Positions 1 to 9,944 of a stretch of 64,000 nt of DNA are shown one piece after another (the first letter of the stretch is position 1; every line of letters begins with the position of its first letter). Source of the stretch: Leptonema illini DSM 21528 (GTDB lineage Bacteria; Spirochaetota; Leptospiria; Leptospirales; Leptonemataceae); assembly GCF_000243335.1 (NCBI RefSeq), contig NZ_JH597773.1:562489-626488 (forward strand). The letters are read 5' to 3'. Below the pieces are notes generated by a model that was given only the letters and a program-made list of their open reading frames with translations, was not told the origin of the DNA and searched no databases. A program made the position numbers and the translations under genes.

Positions 1-2212
1 GCCCTTCCTGTTCTTCAAGCGCCGCCTTCTCTTCGGTCAGATAACGACGGCGTCGATCCCTTGACTTCTTCGAAAGAATCAGATATCGCACCTTTTCTCC
101 TGGCTGCAGCTCGATGCCCATCTCGGCAAGCTGTTCCAGAGAAAGAGAGCTCGCCCCATCGACGGTGTATTCGTCCACAGAGCGACTCACCGTACGACGC
201 AGAAGCAGATCTCTCCAGGGGATTTCACTGTTATAAAGACGCTCTTTCCATATACGATAGAGTTCATCCATCGTCGGATGAAGCGCCCTGAGATCGGCGA
301 TCGTTTCAGCCGTCGCCATCACATCGAGCATCTGCTGCTGCACATGCCGCAAGAAGTCCGGAGTGTCGCGGCGCCGGACCTGAATGCCGCGCATCTTCAT
401 TGTGCCGTCGGTGAAACGCCCGAAGTAACGGTTGGCGACAGGAAGACGCTCGTCCTGACGTGAAGATAAAAAGACGATCCAGGAGTACTCTCCTTCCAGA
501 GACATCTCCACCGATGTCGCCGCAGTAATCGCATCACAGAGCTCCTGCAGCTGCTGCCCGTGACCGGTAGGGCCTGCTACGGGATGAACCGTTGGATCAT
601 CAAACGGTGACTCTTTCTGCAAGAAGAGGCAATCGGTAATAGCATGCAGCACTCTGTATCCTCTCTGTTCAGAGATGCGTTTGGCGCGAAGCAGCTTCTG
701 TCTTCCGAAGGCGGTGACGGCTTCATGGCTTTCGAGCCGCCCGAACTTGGCATTGCGATAACCGAGATAGCCGAAGCAGGTTACAAGCAACCACTTCAAG
801 GCATCCTGTCTCTGATGGGCACGTTCCCGCTCTTCTGCCGTCGGCGCATGCTTCTTCTGATGCTTCAGGTAACGTCGGAGTTCCAGTATCGGCGCAAGTG
901 ATAGCGGGACGATCCCCTTGCGACGACGGCATACGGGAAAATGCGCCTCGGGTACACGATCGCAATCCGCATAGGACGGCGCGCAGCAGGAGCAGAGAAC
1001 CGTCTCAGGAGAGAGGTTATGGTGGACCATAATCGTCGGATACATCTGGCTGAAATCGATCTGAATGACGTTCTCTCGAACGTTTGTTTCGCGTATGTCG
1101 GGCTCATAGACGAGACCTCCTTTATCGGATGTAATCAGTTCAAGGGCGCTTCGCGGCTCTTCGCTGTGACTTTTCTGCCAGGGGACGAGATAGTTCTGCT
1201 TCAGAGCGACGGCGGTTTGAATCATCGTCATGGCCGCCCCCGTGGAGGAGCGCGCCATCCTCTGCACGGGAATACAGGACAGGCGCGAGAGCTGAATCAC
1301 TCCCTCAAGCCCGCTCTCGCGATGCACGAAAGAGTTGTGGCGGTCGATATGCCACCGCCCCTGTAACGGATAAGACGGCGCACGAAAGATCATGCTGCCG
1401 TAGGTGAAATAGCTGCGCCCTTCTGTGATAATCTTGCGGTTCAGTGCCATCTCGCCTGCGGTGATGCGATCGGCCTGCAAAGGGATCTTCTGTTCTTTTG
1501 CATGTTTGAAAAGAGCAGGAAATATGGTACGATCTCCGTATTCCGAAAGGATGACGTCGGGGTCGTTACGATAAAAGAAGTCGTTGAAACGATGGATCAT
1601 GCGCACCGGGTTATCCGTAGGCACCTCGATCTGCTCGGCGCCCGATTCAAGCAGCAGAGCGTTGCCGCGAAGACCGAATCGATGACTGGCGGCCAGAGAC
1701 AGATAGGCCGTGCGAAGCGGCACCACCGGATACTCGATCGCGGCGGCATCTTCAAGCATGCTTCCGTCAAGCAGATCGAGTCGCTGTTCTTGCTCATTCC
1801 ATTCGCACTGCAGTCTCAGGCGAGCCATGGGAATCCAGCGGCGATGAAGCAGATAGAGCGTCGGCAATTCAACGTCGCTATGATAGATCTCGATACGCTC
1901 GAAAAAGGCATAGAGTTTACGGTGAACCGTTCTGAGAAAAGAAGGTTTTGCAAACGTATAACACACTACGGGCATAACATGACCCGTGTAGAAGTGTATG
2001 CGTTCCGTTCGCTCGGGCGAACAGGCGAGTACGCCGAGAACCTGAAGCCTGCGGGTCAGTCTGTCAATCACGGCGGCATCGCCATGCACGTAGATGGACG
2101 GCTGAAAACGATCGCAGATCAGATGCGTGCGACCGGTATCATCTCGCATCCAGAGCAGCATGACGTCTTCTCTGTTCTGAAGATCAAACAGATGTCCTTC
2201 TATGGTTATCAT
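1..2212 (-). CDS. PolB2-type family B DNA polymerase, C-terminal end outside window
   Basis: The reading frame opens at 2212 and is still open at base 1 (737 codons visible), so the C-terminus is missing. Motif A is IDFSQMYPTI (Asp386), motif B runs from Lys473 (KWLLVTCFGYLGYRNAKFG), and the motif C equivalent is HAITDCLFLQ around Asp527. Motif C keeps only the second of the two usual aspartates (YxDTDS becomes ITDC). The proofreading domain is recognisable (NDPDVILSEYGD) but I see no ExoI D-I-E motif, so exonuclease activity is doubtful. This altered pattern is that of the archaeal and bacterial PolB2 subfamily, once predicted inactive and more recently linked to damage bypass in archaea. 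The start codon overlaps the stop of the preceding gene (ATGA), so the two are translationally coupled. Family is well supported; activity is inference. Confidence 0.85.
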   Translation of the reverse strand, partial: MITIEGHLFDLQNREDVMLLWMRDDTGRTHLICDRFQPSIYVHGDAAVIDRLTRRLQVLGVLACSPERTERIHFYTGHVMPVVCYTFAKPSFLRTVHRKLYAFFERIEIYHSDVELPTLYLLHRRWIPMARLRLQCEWNEQEQRLDLLDGSMLEDAAAIEYPVVPLRTAYLSLAASHRFGLRGNALLLESGAEQIEVPTDNPVRMIHRFNDFFYRNDPDVILSEYGDRTIFPALFKHAKEQKIPLQADRITAGEMALNRKIITEGRSYFTYGSMIFRAPSYPLQGRWHIDRHNSFVHRESGLEGVIQLSRLSCIPVQRMARSSTGAAMTMIQTAVALKQNYLVPWQKSHSEEPRSALELITSDKGGLVYEPDIRETNVRENVIQIDFSQMYPTIMVHHNLSPETVLCSCCAPSYADCDRVPEAHFPVCRRRKGIVPLSLAPILELRRYLKHQKKHAPTAEERERAHQRQDALKWLLVTCFGYLGYRNAKFGRLESHEAVTAFGRQKLLRAKRISEQRGYRVLHAITDCLFLQKESPFDDPTVHPVAGPTGHGQQLQELCDAITAATSVEMSLEGEYSWIVFLSSRQDERLPVANRYFGRFTDGTMKMRGIQVRRRDTPDFLRHVQQQMLDVMATAETIADLRALHPTMDELYRIWKERLYNSEIPWRDLLLRRTVSRSVDEYTVDGASSLSLEQLAEMGIELQPGEKVRYLILSKKSRDRRRRYLTEEKAALEEQEG

Positions 2213-2562
2213 ACATCGGTAACATCTTCCGGACTGCTTGCCTCTACAGAGTTCCCTTCGGCGCTTACCTCAGAGCTTCCCGGCGGATTTCCCTCAGAGC
2301 TTTTCAGAGAGTCTTTCAGCCTCTGTAGCTCTCGCTTCATTCTGCTGAGCTGGCGCTGCTGCTCTATAAGAATCGAAAGCATAACCGGATCAGAGGGATT
2401 CGGAAAGGCCGCCATGACGCCGGCCTGTACATGCAACTTCGCATAAAGCATCAGATCATCGAAAAGATGCTGATCTTCTCTTCGCAGAGAGGCGCGGAAC
2501 TTGCGGAATCGATCCCTTACCTTCTCAAGCTGCCATGAGTAGGCGGCGACGGTGCGTCCCAT
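2209..2562 (-). CDS. Small helical protein of the PolB2 cassette
   Basis: 117 residues starting at MGRTVAAYSW. I chose this start because an AGGAGGG Shine-Dalgarno lies just upstream; the frame stays open to 2664 but the extra N-terminus has no ribosome site. The protein is charged and mostly helical (LRREDQHLFDDLMLYAKLH, then a predicted coiled region IEQQRQLSRMKRELQRLKDSL) with a Ser/Glu-rich tail. It has no enzymatic motif that I recognise. Small proteins of this look (RTV..Y...LE, followed by a LMLSILLxQQ-like stretch) are familiar to me as genes directly upstream of bacterial PolB2. Its 3' end overlaps the polymerase start by four bases, which implies roughly equimolar synthesis and a role as polymerase accessory subunit. 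That role is inferred. Confidence 0.7.
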   Translation of the reverse strand: MGRTVAAYSWQLEKVRDRFRKFRASLRREDQHLFDDLMLYAKLHVQAGVMAAFPNPSDPVMLSILIEQQRQLSRMKRELQRLKDSLKSSEGNPPGSSEVSAEGNSVEASSPEDVTDV

Positions 2563-3332
2563 AAAGCCCTCCTGTCGAATGCCGCGTCTTTCTCTGTTTG
2601 CTTCAGACGCGGGCGCATGATGTCGGATGTTACACGTGAAGAAGAGCGACCGGTCACCCTCCACACAGAAGCGGCAAGCGCTTCAAGCTCGGGAAAGATC
2701 GCCTTGAAAGAAGGATGAGAGTAATGCTCCCTCTCCACGATAAGAAAAGGGGAGGCGGTGGAGCGCAATCGAGCGACCATGCGCCTCAACAAAAAGAGCC
2801 CCTCCTCTTCGCCGACGTCGCCATCAAAGAACTGCTTCATCGGAGCAAGCAGAACCGTTAAAGGACGCCGTTCTTTCTCAGCCCTGGCGATGGCTTCGAG
2901 TATATGATACGGGGTAAACACCCTCTGCACCAGGATCGCCGCAAGCAGCACATCTGGATTCACGTCCCGACGCAAGGCCTCATCCACCAGGCGAAACACA
3001 TCAAGTCGGATGGCGCAATCAATGACCAGCACAGGCATGTCTCGCAGAGCAAGGTCTGCAATCCACAGATGAGAGACGTCTGTGGGAAAGCTCTCCCCCG
3101 AAAGAAGGGCGACCCCTTCTGGAGGCCATGACTTCGGGAGCCACAGCCCTGAGCGTCGTGATTCTGAGAGCCACGATTCTGAAAGCCTTGCCTCTGAAGG
3201 CGACGGGTCGAGAGCAGAAGGCAGCGCAGAACGGGATGAAGCCGGAGGCATAAGCACAATCATCTGAATACTTATCAAAAGACAAGCAAATTTACGACGC
3301 CAGATTTTCTCTGCACGAATTTTTTGTGACAT
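2517..3332 (-). CDS. RecA-like protein without P-loop, first gene of the PolB2 cassette
   Basis: 271 residues. Residues about 75-215 carry the RecA/RadA-like pattern found in proteins encoded next to PolB2: a strand ending VALLSGE, then PVLVIDCAIRLDVFRLVDEA, VQRVFTPYHILEAI, and LTVLLAPMKQFFDGDVGEEE as a Walker B-like strand. Where a Walker A loop (GxxxxGKT/S) should follow LSGE the sequence is SFPTDVSH, so ATP binding by the usual route seems lost. Residues about 45-72 are a degenerate Ser/Trp/Leu repeat (SESWLSES type) encoded by imperfect tandem DNA repeats. A hydrophobic stretch near residue 18 may be a chance feature. The 3' end overlaps the next gene by 46 bases. The upstream start has no clear ribosome site, so the true start may be internal. 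Confidence 0.55.
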   Translation of the reverse strand: MSQKIRAEKIWRRKFACLLISIQMIVLMPPASSRSALPSALDPSPSEARLSESWLSESRRSGLWLPKSWPPEGVALLSGESFPTDVSHLWIADLALRDMPVLVIDCAIRLDVFRLVDEALRRDVNPDVLLAAILVQRVFTPYHILEAIARAEKERRPLTVLLAPMKQFFDGDVGEEEGLFLLRRMVARLRSTASPFLIVEREHYSHPSFKAIFPELEALAASVWRVTGRSSSRVTSDIMRPRLKQTEKDAAFDRRALWDAPSPPTHGSLRR

Positions 3333-3368
3333 TGCAAAGGCACCGGCTCAGTCTGGTGAGACAACCCC

Positions 3369-4121
3369 ATGCTCAAAAATCACAGACTTCGACTCATCAC
3401 ATTTGCCGGCCTGTTCGCTGCTCTCGCCACCGGCGCCGTCCTGCTCACTCCTGTTCTCTATGATCGCGGATGGCTTCAGTTCAACCATCCCGACAAAGAA
3501 CGCTTTCCCGTCCGCGGCCTTGATGTCTCTCATCATCAGGGAGTCATCGACTGGCCGCTGGTCGGCCGCTCTGAGTACCGCTTCGTCTATATCAAGGCCA
3601 CAGAAGGCGGCGATTTCACCGATCCACAATTTCACCGGAACTGGAAAGCAAGCGAAGAGGCCGGACTGATTCGTGGAGCCTACCATTTCTATACTCTCTG
3701 TCGGCCCGGAAGGGATCAGGCCGAGCATCTTATACGAACCGTGCCCGGGGCTCACATGCTTCCGCCGGCCATCGATCTGGAATTCGGCGGCAACTGCTCG
3801 AAACGCCCCGCCAGAGATGAATTCAATCGGGAACTGAATCAATTCCTGGACATGATACGGACCCACTACGGCTCAGAGCCGATCCTCTATACGACAGAGG
3901 AATTCTTTAAGGCCTATGGAGATCCCTCATGGATGAAGCGACTCTGGATACGCGACATCTTCTTCGAGCCCGATGATTTTCCGGGTTGGATCTTCTGGCA
4001 GTATTATTCAAGGGCCTCCGTTCCGGGCATTAACGGCCCGGTCGATGTCAATGTATTCTATGGAACAGAGGCCGATCTGCATGGCCTTATCTTACAAGAA
4101 AAGATAGACAACGATCGCTGA
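3369..4121 (+). CDS. GH25 family lysozyme (membrane-anchored or exported)
   Basis: 250 residues. An N-terminal hydrophobic segment (residues about 8-30) acts as signal anchor or signal peptide. The rest is a glycoside hydrolase family 25 domain: RGLDVSHHQGVIDW, FVYIKATEGG, GAYHFY, PAIDLEF and WQYYS are the family landmarks, with the aspartates of the first block and the D-x-E of the fourth as catalytic candidates. GH25 enzymes cut the beta-1,4 bond between N-acetylmuramate and N-acetylglucosamine, so the likely role is peptidoglycan remodelling in the periplasm. The gene is divergent from the PolB2 cassette with only 36 bases between the starts, and lies 18 bases before nth. Confidence 0.93.
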   Translation: MLKNHRLRLITFAGLFAALATGAVLLTPVLYDRGWLQFNHPDKERFPVRGLDVSHHQGVIDWPLVGRSEYRFVYIKATEGGDFTDPQFHRNWKASEEAGLIRGAYHFYTLCRPGRDQAEHLIRTVPGAHMLPPAIDLEFGGNCSKRPARDEFNRELNQFLDMIRTHYGSEPILYTTEEFFKAYGDPSWMKRLWIRDIFFEPDDFPGWIFWQYYSRASVPGINGPVDVNVFYGTEADLHGLILQEKIDNDR

Positions 4122-4139
4122 ACGGTAGCAGACTGCACT

Positions 4140-4775
4140 ATGTCGCTTTTCTCGACGAACTGGAACGACCACTTCGCCCGACTTAACGAGCGTTACGGAA
4201 AACGCAAACATCCGCTTGAGTATCGGAACCTGTATCAGCTGATGATCATGACCATACTCTCGGCCAGAGATTCGGATAAACACATCAATCAGGTAGCGCC
4301 GCCGTTTTTTGACGCCTATCCCCGCCTGAGCGATCTGGCCCGTGCAAAGCCGCGTGATCTGCATCCGTTACTTCGCGGAGTCACGAACTACGAAAAGAAG
4401 TGCGAATGGATCTGCGAGACGGCAAAGCAGATCGGATCGGACGACAAGATCCCGCTCACACTTGAGGGCCTTGTTGAGATGAAAGGCATCGGACGCAAAA
4501 CGGCGCTTGTCATACTCCGGGAGATCGGCAAGCCGGGAAAAGGCATCATCGTCGATCTGCATGTCGAGCGCATCGTCCCGCGGCTTGGACTCGGCGAAGG
4601 AACGCCTGTGAAGATCGAGAAGGCACTTATGGGAACGCTTGATCCGGCGCTCTGGGCCGATGCCGGAATGTCGCTCTCCTTTCTCGGGCGTGAGATCTGT
4701 CGCCCCACAAATCCGAAATGCCCCGATTGCATCTTCGTCGACGTCTGCCCCTACTTCCAGAACCGGAAGACGTGA
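4140..4775 (+). CDS. nth: Endonuclease III-like DNA glycosylase
   Basis: 211 residues, the usual length. The helix-hairpin-helix is MKGIGRKTALVIL with the catalytic lysine in GRKTA. The GPD segment gives IIVDLHVERIVPRLGL with the catalytic aspartate. The C-terminus has the 4Fe-4S loop with spacing C-x6-C-x2-C-x5-C (CRPTNPKCPDCIFVDVCPYF). The enzyme removes oxidised pyrimidines and nicks the resulting abasic site in base excision repair. It sits directly after the lysozyme gene and 30 bases before nadA in the same direction; the three may be cotranscribed but have no functional link that I can see. Confidence 0.93.
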   Translation: MSLFSTNWNDHFARLNERYGKRKHPLEYRNLYQLMIMTILSARDSDKHINQVAPPFFDAYPRLSDLARAKPRDLHPLLRGVTNYEKKCEWICETAKQIGSDDKIPLTLEGLVEMKGIGRKTALVILREIGKPGKGIIVDLHVERIVPRLGLGEGTPVKIEKALMGTLDPALWADAGMSLSFLGREICRPTNPKCPDCIFVDVCPYFQNRKT

Positions 4776-4805
4776 TTTCAAAGACTTCTTTAAGAAAAGG
4801 CAACT

Positions 4806-5861
4806 GTGCCGGTTTTTGAGATGCCCTGTGAAAACAGGCCGTTTCTATCTTGTCAGCGGAGTTTCGATTGGTTTCTTGAACTCATGCAGGCCATGACAGA
4901 CCTTGATGAGATCCGACAGACGCTCGAAAAGACGATGATGCCGCATGAGCTCGAAGAGGCCATGCCGCTGATCGAAGAAATCCAGCGTCTTAAGCGCGAA
5001 AAAAACGCCGTCGTTCTCGGCCATAATTACATGACGCCTGCCGTCTTTTATGGCTGCTCGGATTTTATCGGCGACTCTCTCGGTCTGGCCCGCAAGGCCG
5101 CCGATACGGAGGCCGACATCATCCTCTTTAACGGCGTGCATTTCATGGCCGAAACGGCCAGCATCCTCAATCCCGATAAAAAGGTTCTCATCGCCGACCC
5201 TGAAGCCGGATGCTCGCTCGCCGAAAGCATCACCGGAGCCGACGTGCGCGCCATGAAGGCGCAGTATCCGGGCGTTCCCGTCGTTACGTACGTGAACTGT
5301 TCGGCCGAGGTGAAGGCCGAAACCGACATCTGTTGCACAAGCGCCAATGCCCTGAAAGTCATCGAAAGCCTGCCCGATGATACGATCCTCTTTCTGCCCG
5401 ACGCCTATCTTGCAAAGAATATGCAGCTTCAAACGAAGAAGAAGCTCATCCCCTATGAAAAAGGGAAGTGCATGGTTCACGAACAGTACACGGGCGAAGA
5501 TATCGCTTATTTTCGCAAGCAGTTCGACGATCTGCTTGTGATCGCTCATCCTGAATGCGATACCGACGTAACGCAGGCCAGCGACTTCAGCGGAAGCACC
5601 TCGCAGATGGAAGGCTTCATCGCCCGAAGCTCGAATAAAAACGTATTGCTCGTCACCGAATGCAGCATGGCCGATAACCTGCGCTCCGTTTTTCCAGACC
5701 GTATGTTTGTGGGCACCTGCCACACATGTCCGCATATGAAGAAGATCACGCTTCGCAAGGTGCGTGACGCCCTGCTCTTCGAACAGTTCGAGGTGCGCGT
5801 TCCCGAAGACATCCGCGTGCGAGCCGTGAAATCCGTAGAACGCATGATCGCCATCGGCTGA
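4806..5861 (+). CDS. nadA: Quinolinate synthase NadA
   Basis: Up to 351 residues from a GTG at 4806 that follows an AAAAGG sequence; an ATG inside (about 4884, [10 protein letters not shown]) would match the common family N-terminus better, so the start is uncertain. Three cluster cysteines are in place: [33 protein letters not shown], and [19 protein letters not shown] and [11 protein letters not shown] are further NadA signatures. The enzyme condenses iminoaspartate with dihydroxyacetone phosphate to quinolinate for NAD synthesis. No nadB or nadC is in the window. An IS110 element has inserted a few dozen bases beyond the stop codon. Confidence 0.95.
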   Translation: MPVFEMPCENRPFLSCQRSFDWFLELMQAMTDLDEIRQTLEKTMMPHELEEAMPLIEEIQRLKREKNAVVLGHNYMTPAVFYGCSDFIGDSLGLARKAADTEADIILFNGVHFMAETASILNPDKKVLIADPEAGCSLAESITGADVRAMKAQYPGVPVVTYVNCSAEVKAETDICCTSANALKVIESLPDDTILFLPDAYLAKNMQLQTKKKLIPYEKGKCMVHEQYTGEDIAYFRKQFDDLLVIAHPECDTDVTQASDFSGSTSQMEGFIARSSNKNVLLVTECSMADNLRSVFPDRMFVGTCHTCPHMKKITLRKVRDALLFEQFEVRVPEDIRVRAVKSVERMIAIG

Positions 5862-5936
5862 TAGTCTGGAAGACCGGCAGAGTTAACCGCAGAGATGGCC
5901 ATGAAAAGCAAGTAGACGGTGCAAAGTTCTGATGTA

Positions 5937-6073
5937 CTTCCAGTTCGACGGGGCTGGAAGGCCGGTGGCAGGTTGTTCTGCGAAGTGGGACTTGTGATCC
6001 CGGCTCAGAGATTAACCTAAACCGGCCACCGAACTTCCATATGAGGTGCCGAGAGGAAAGCTCGGATGACCTC
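5937..6073 (+). ncRNA. Bridge-RNA-like structured leader of the IS110 element
   Basis: Three consecutive stem-loops are visible by hand folding. First, CTTCCAG (5937-5943) pairs perfectly with CTGGAAG (5954-5960). Second, CCGGT/AGGTT (5962-5974) pairs with AACCT/ACCGG (6014-6025), with an internal loop and a GGGA/TCCC hairpin inside. Third, GAGGT and CCGAG (6043-6053) pair with CTCGG and ACCTC (6061-6073), again with an internal loop. IS110 recombinases of the canonical group use a bridge RNA encoded between the left end and the transposase gene, built from a 5' hairpin and two loops that read target and donor DNA. Position and shape fit; which loop reads which DNA is not resolved. Confidence 0.6.
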
Positions 6074-6156
6074 GAATAGGAGACTGGTGTACAAATCAGA
6101 GCTTGTCAAGCCCTTCCTGCTCCTTCGTTACTACGAATGAAGAGAGGTGATGGAGT

Positions 6157-7239
6157 ATGGATACGAACAAACCGGTAGTCGGAATCGATCTGAGCAAAAG
6201 AACCCTTGAAGCAGTCCGGGTTACGGGCGAACGAATCGAGCGGTTTTCCGGGAAAACAGATGATCAGGGGCTCCGAACCCTTGAAAAATGGCTGAAAAAA
6301 GGCGAGACCGTCGTTCTGGAAGCCGGTAGTCAGGCCTTTCGCATTGCTCGACGGCTGGCTAAAAATATCGGCTGCGACATGATCGTGTTGAATCCCGGCG
6401 ATGTTGCCGTCATCTATGACTCTTTGAAAAAGACGGATAAAGAAGACGCTCTGAAACTGGCCCGGCTGGCGCAGCGCCATCCCCGGGAAGAGTTGCCGAC
6501 CGTGGAAATTCCGACAGAGAAGCAGGAAGTAATCCGTCGACTCTCTACCGAACAGGCGCACTGGAGCGAGATGATCAGCATGAGTAAGAATCGTCTCCAT
6601 TCCGTATTCGTCGAAGCAGGAATTGTTCATCTCACAAGAAGCCACCTGAGTCGACGAGAAAACAGGCAGGAAGCGTTTGAATCACTTCCAGAGGTCTATC
6701 AGGCTGAGGCTTCCCGGCTGATGCGAGATATCGACCACATGGAAGGGTTAGTTGAAGAGCTGGAAGAGCAGATTCGAGGCGCATTAAAAGAGAATCTGGA
6801 TTATACATCCCTTGTCATGTCGATGCCCGGTGTCGGTCCTATCCTTGCGCTGGCTTTGCTCGGTTATCTCGGCGATGGGAAAAGGTTTTCCAGCGCCAAA
6901 CAGGTGGGCTTCTTTGTGGGCCTTGTGCCGAAGGTCCAGATATCCGGAACGATGGTGCATTACGGACATATCGTTCACACGGGATGCAAGCCTATCCGAC
7001 GAGTCATTATCCAGGCCGCATGGGCATTGACCCGATCCAATGAAGGCGGAGATCTGCGGGCCTTTTACCAGCGACTCTATCCCATCAAAGGGAAGAAAAA
7101 GGCCATCGTCGCAGTTGCTCGAAAGATGACCGAGATCCTGTATCTCATGGTGAGGAACGGTGAGTTTTATCGGCATTCAAACCCTGTTAATCTGAAGAAG
7201 AAACTGAAATACTACGGTCTGCACAGTGCAGCCGCTTGA
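6157..7239 (+). CDS. IS110-family transposase (DEDD recombinase)
   Basis: 360 residues, full length. The N-terminal RuvC-like domain keeps the four acids: Asp11 in VVGIDLSK, Glu55 in VVLEAGSQ, and Asp94/Asp97 in KKTDKEDALKLA. The C-terminal transposase_20 domain has SMPGVGPILALALLGYLGD and FVGLVPKVQISG, the latter holding the serine expected to act as nucleophile. A GGTGATGGAGT sequence just before the ATG serves as ribosome site. No frameshift or stop is present, so the enzyme should be active. It moves its element with a bridge RNA guide (see 5937-6073). Confidence 0.93.
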   Translation: MDTNKPVVGIDLSKRTLEAVRVTGERIERFSGKTDDQGLRTLEKWLKKGETVVLEAGSQAFRIARRLAKNIGCDMIVLNPGDVAVIYDSLKKTDKEDALKLARLAQRHPREELPTVEIPTEKQEVIRRLSTEQAHWSEMISMSKNRLHSVFVEAGIVHLTRSHLSRRENRQEAFESLPEVYQAEASRLMRDIDHMEGLVEELEEQIRGALKENLDYTSLVMSMPGVGPILALALLGYLGDGKRFSSAKQVGFFVGLVPKVQISGTMVHYGHIVHTGCKPIRRVIIQAAWALTRSNEGGDLRAFYQRLYPIKGKKKAIVAVARKMTEILYLMVRNGEFYRHSNPVNLKKKLKYYGLHSAAA

Positions 7240-7311
7240 AAAGGAATCGCCTGATTAAAAAAATTGGGTCGGAGTGTGGGAGGGGCTTGACTATGGTCAT
7301 GTAACATAGGA

Positions 7312-7437
7312 GGTCGCAGAGGTCGCAGAGGTCGCAGAGGTCGCAGAGGTCGCAGAGGTCGCAGAGGTCGCAGAGGTCGCAGAGGTCGCAGAGGTCGCAG
7401 AGGTCGCAGAGGTCGCAGAGGTCGCAGAGGTCGCAGA
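7312..7437 (+). repeat. Perfect 9-bp tandem repeat, 14 units
   Basis: The unit GGTCGCAGA is repeated fourteen times without a mismatch (126 bases). It appears to have grown from the GAGGTCGCGGAG core of the dispersed repeat family that fills the following 500 bases, because the array runs directly into AGAACACTGAGAAGACC, the normal continuation of that family. Nine bases is three codons, so the array is open in several frames (Cys-Asp-Leu on the minus strand), but no start, ribosome site or homologous protein supports translation. Unit number is likely to vary between strains. Confidence 0.95.
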
Positions 7438-8006
7438 GAACACTGAGAAGACCGGAGAGGAGATAGGGATAAGAACGGTTTCTCCTATCTTCTTCTTTCA
7501 CGCCTTTCGCGATAAAAAAAAATTCTTACCCTTCTCTCCGCGCCCGCTGAGCCCTCCGCGGTTAAACCTCTTTGCTGTGAGAAAAAACAGAACAATTCAC
7601 CACAGAGAACGCTGAGGTCGCGGAGAAATCCAGAAGGAAAGTCGGGAGAAGCGATAGGGTTTCAATATCGCTACCGTTAGATTCTCCGATTTTTCTTCTT
7701 TCTCGATTTTCGCGTATTTCGCGGTAAGCAAATCCTTTTGACCGCGAAAAGCGTGAAATACGCGAAAACGATCCGAAATAGAGAAGCGTTCGCGTGCGGA
7801 AAGGCCTTACCCCACTCCTCCTCTCCGCGCCCTCAGAGCCCTCCGCGGTTAAACCTCTTTGCTGCGATGCTGCGAGAAAAATCAGAACAATCCACCACAG
7901 AGGTCGCGGAGAACACAGAGAAGACCTGAGAGAGAAGAATCTGAACCGGCGGCCTTTTCCTCTTGGTCTTCTTTCGTACTTTGCGCGACAGAAAACCCAT
8001 TTACCA
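7438..8006. repeat. Dispersed palindromic repeat block, left copy, next to intron 1
   Basis: No gene here. The block alternates two self-complementary modules. One pairs CGCGTATTTCGCGGT with ACCGCGAAAAGCGTGAAATACGCG around an AAGCAAATCCTTTTG loop (about 7705-7766). The other pairs CTCCGCGCCCTCAGAGCCCTCCGCGG with CCACAGAGGTCGCGGAG (about 7818-7915). About 7627-7935 recurs at 9960-10258 with near identity, so this is a direct duplication on both sides of intron 1. The last bases before 8007 (CATTTACCA) belong to a third module interrupted by the intron. Such modules could form long hairpins in DNA or RNA. Confidence 0.85.

Positions 8007-9944
<1,938 letters not shown>

Larger units (their letters stand above)
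5900..7311 (+). mobile_element. IS110-family insertion sequence, ends approximate
   Basis: One transposase gene preceded by about 250 bases of structured non-coding DNA. IS110 elements lack clear terminal inverted repeats and usually make no target duplication, so the ends cannot be fixed by eye. The left flank contains AACCGCAGAGATGG and the right flank starts AGGTCGCAGAGG; joined they would restore the dispersed ACCGCAGAGGTCGC repeat found elsewhere in the window, which suggests the element entered a repeat copy. The stated ends are that inference, accurate to perhaps 30 bases. Confidence 0.7.

Noticed and set aside
1502-2446. 314-codon open frame opposite the PolB2 gene
   Set aside because: The minus strand encodes clear polymerase motifs through this region; the plus frame has no recognisable domain.
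7312-7437. Possible CRISPR array
   Set aside because: The units are contiguous 9-mers without spacers and no cas genes are present.
7187-7501. Frame encoding repeated Cys-Asp-Leu
   Set aside because: Product of the 9-bp tandem repeat being a multiple of three; no start or homologue supports it.
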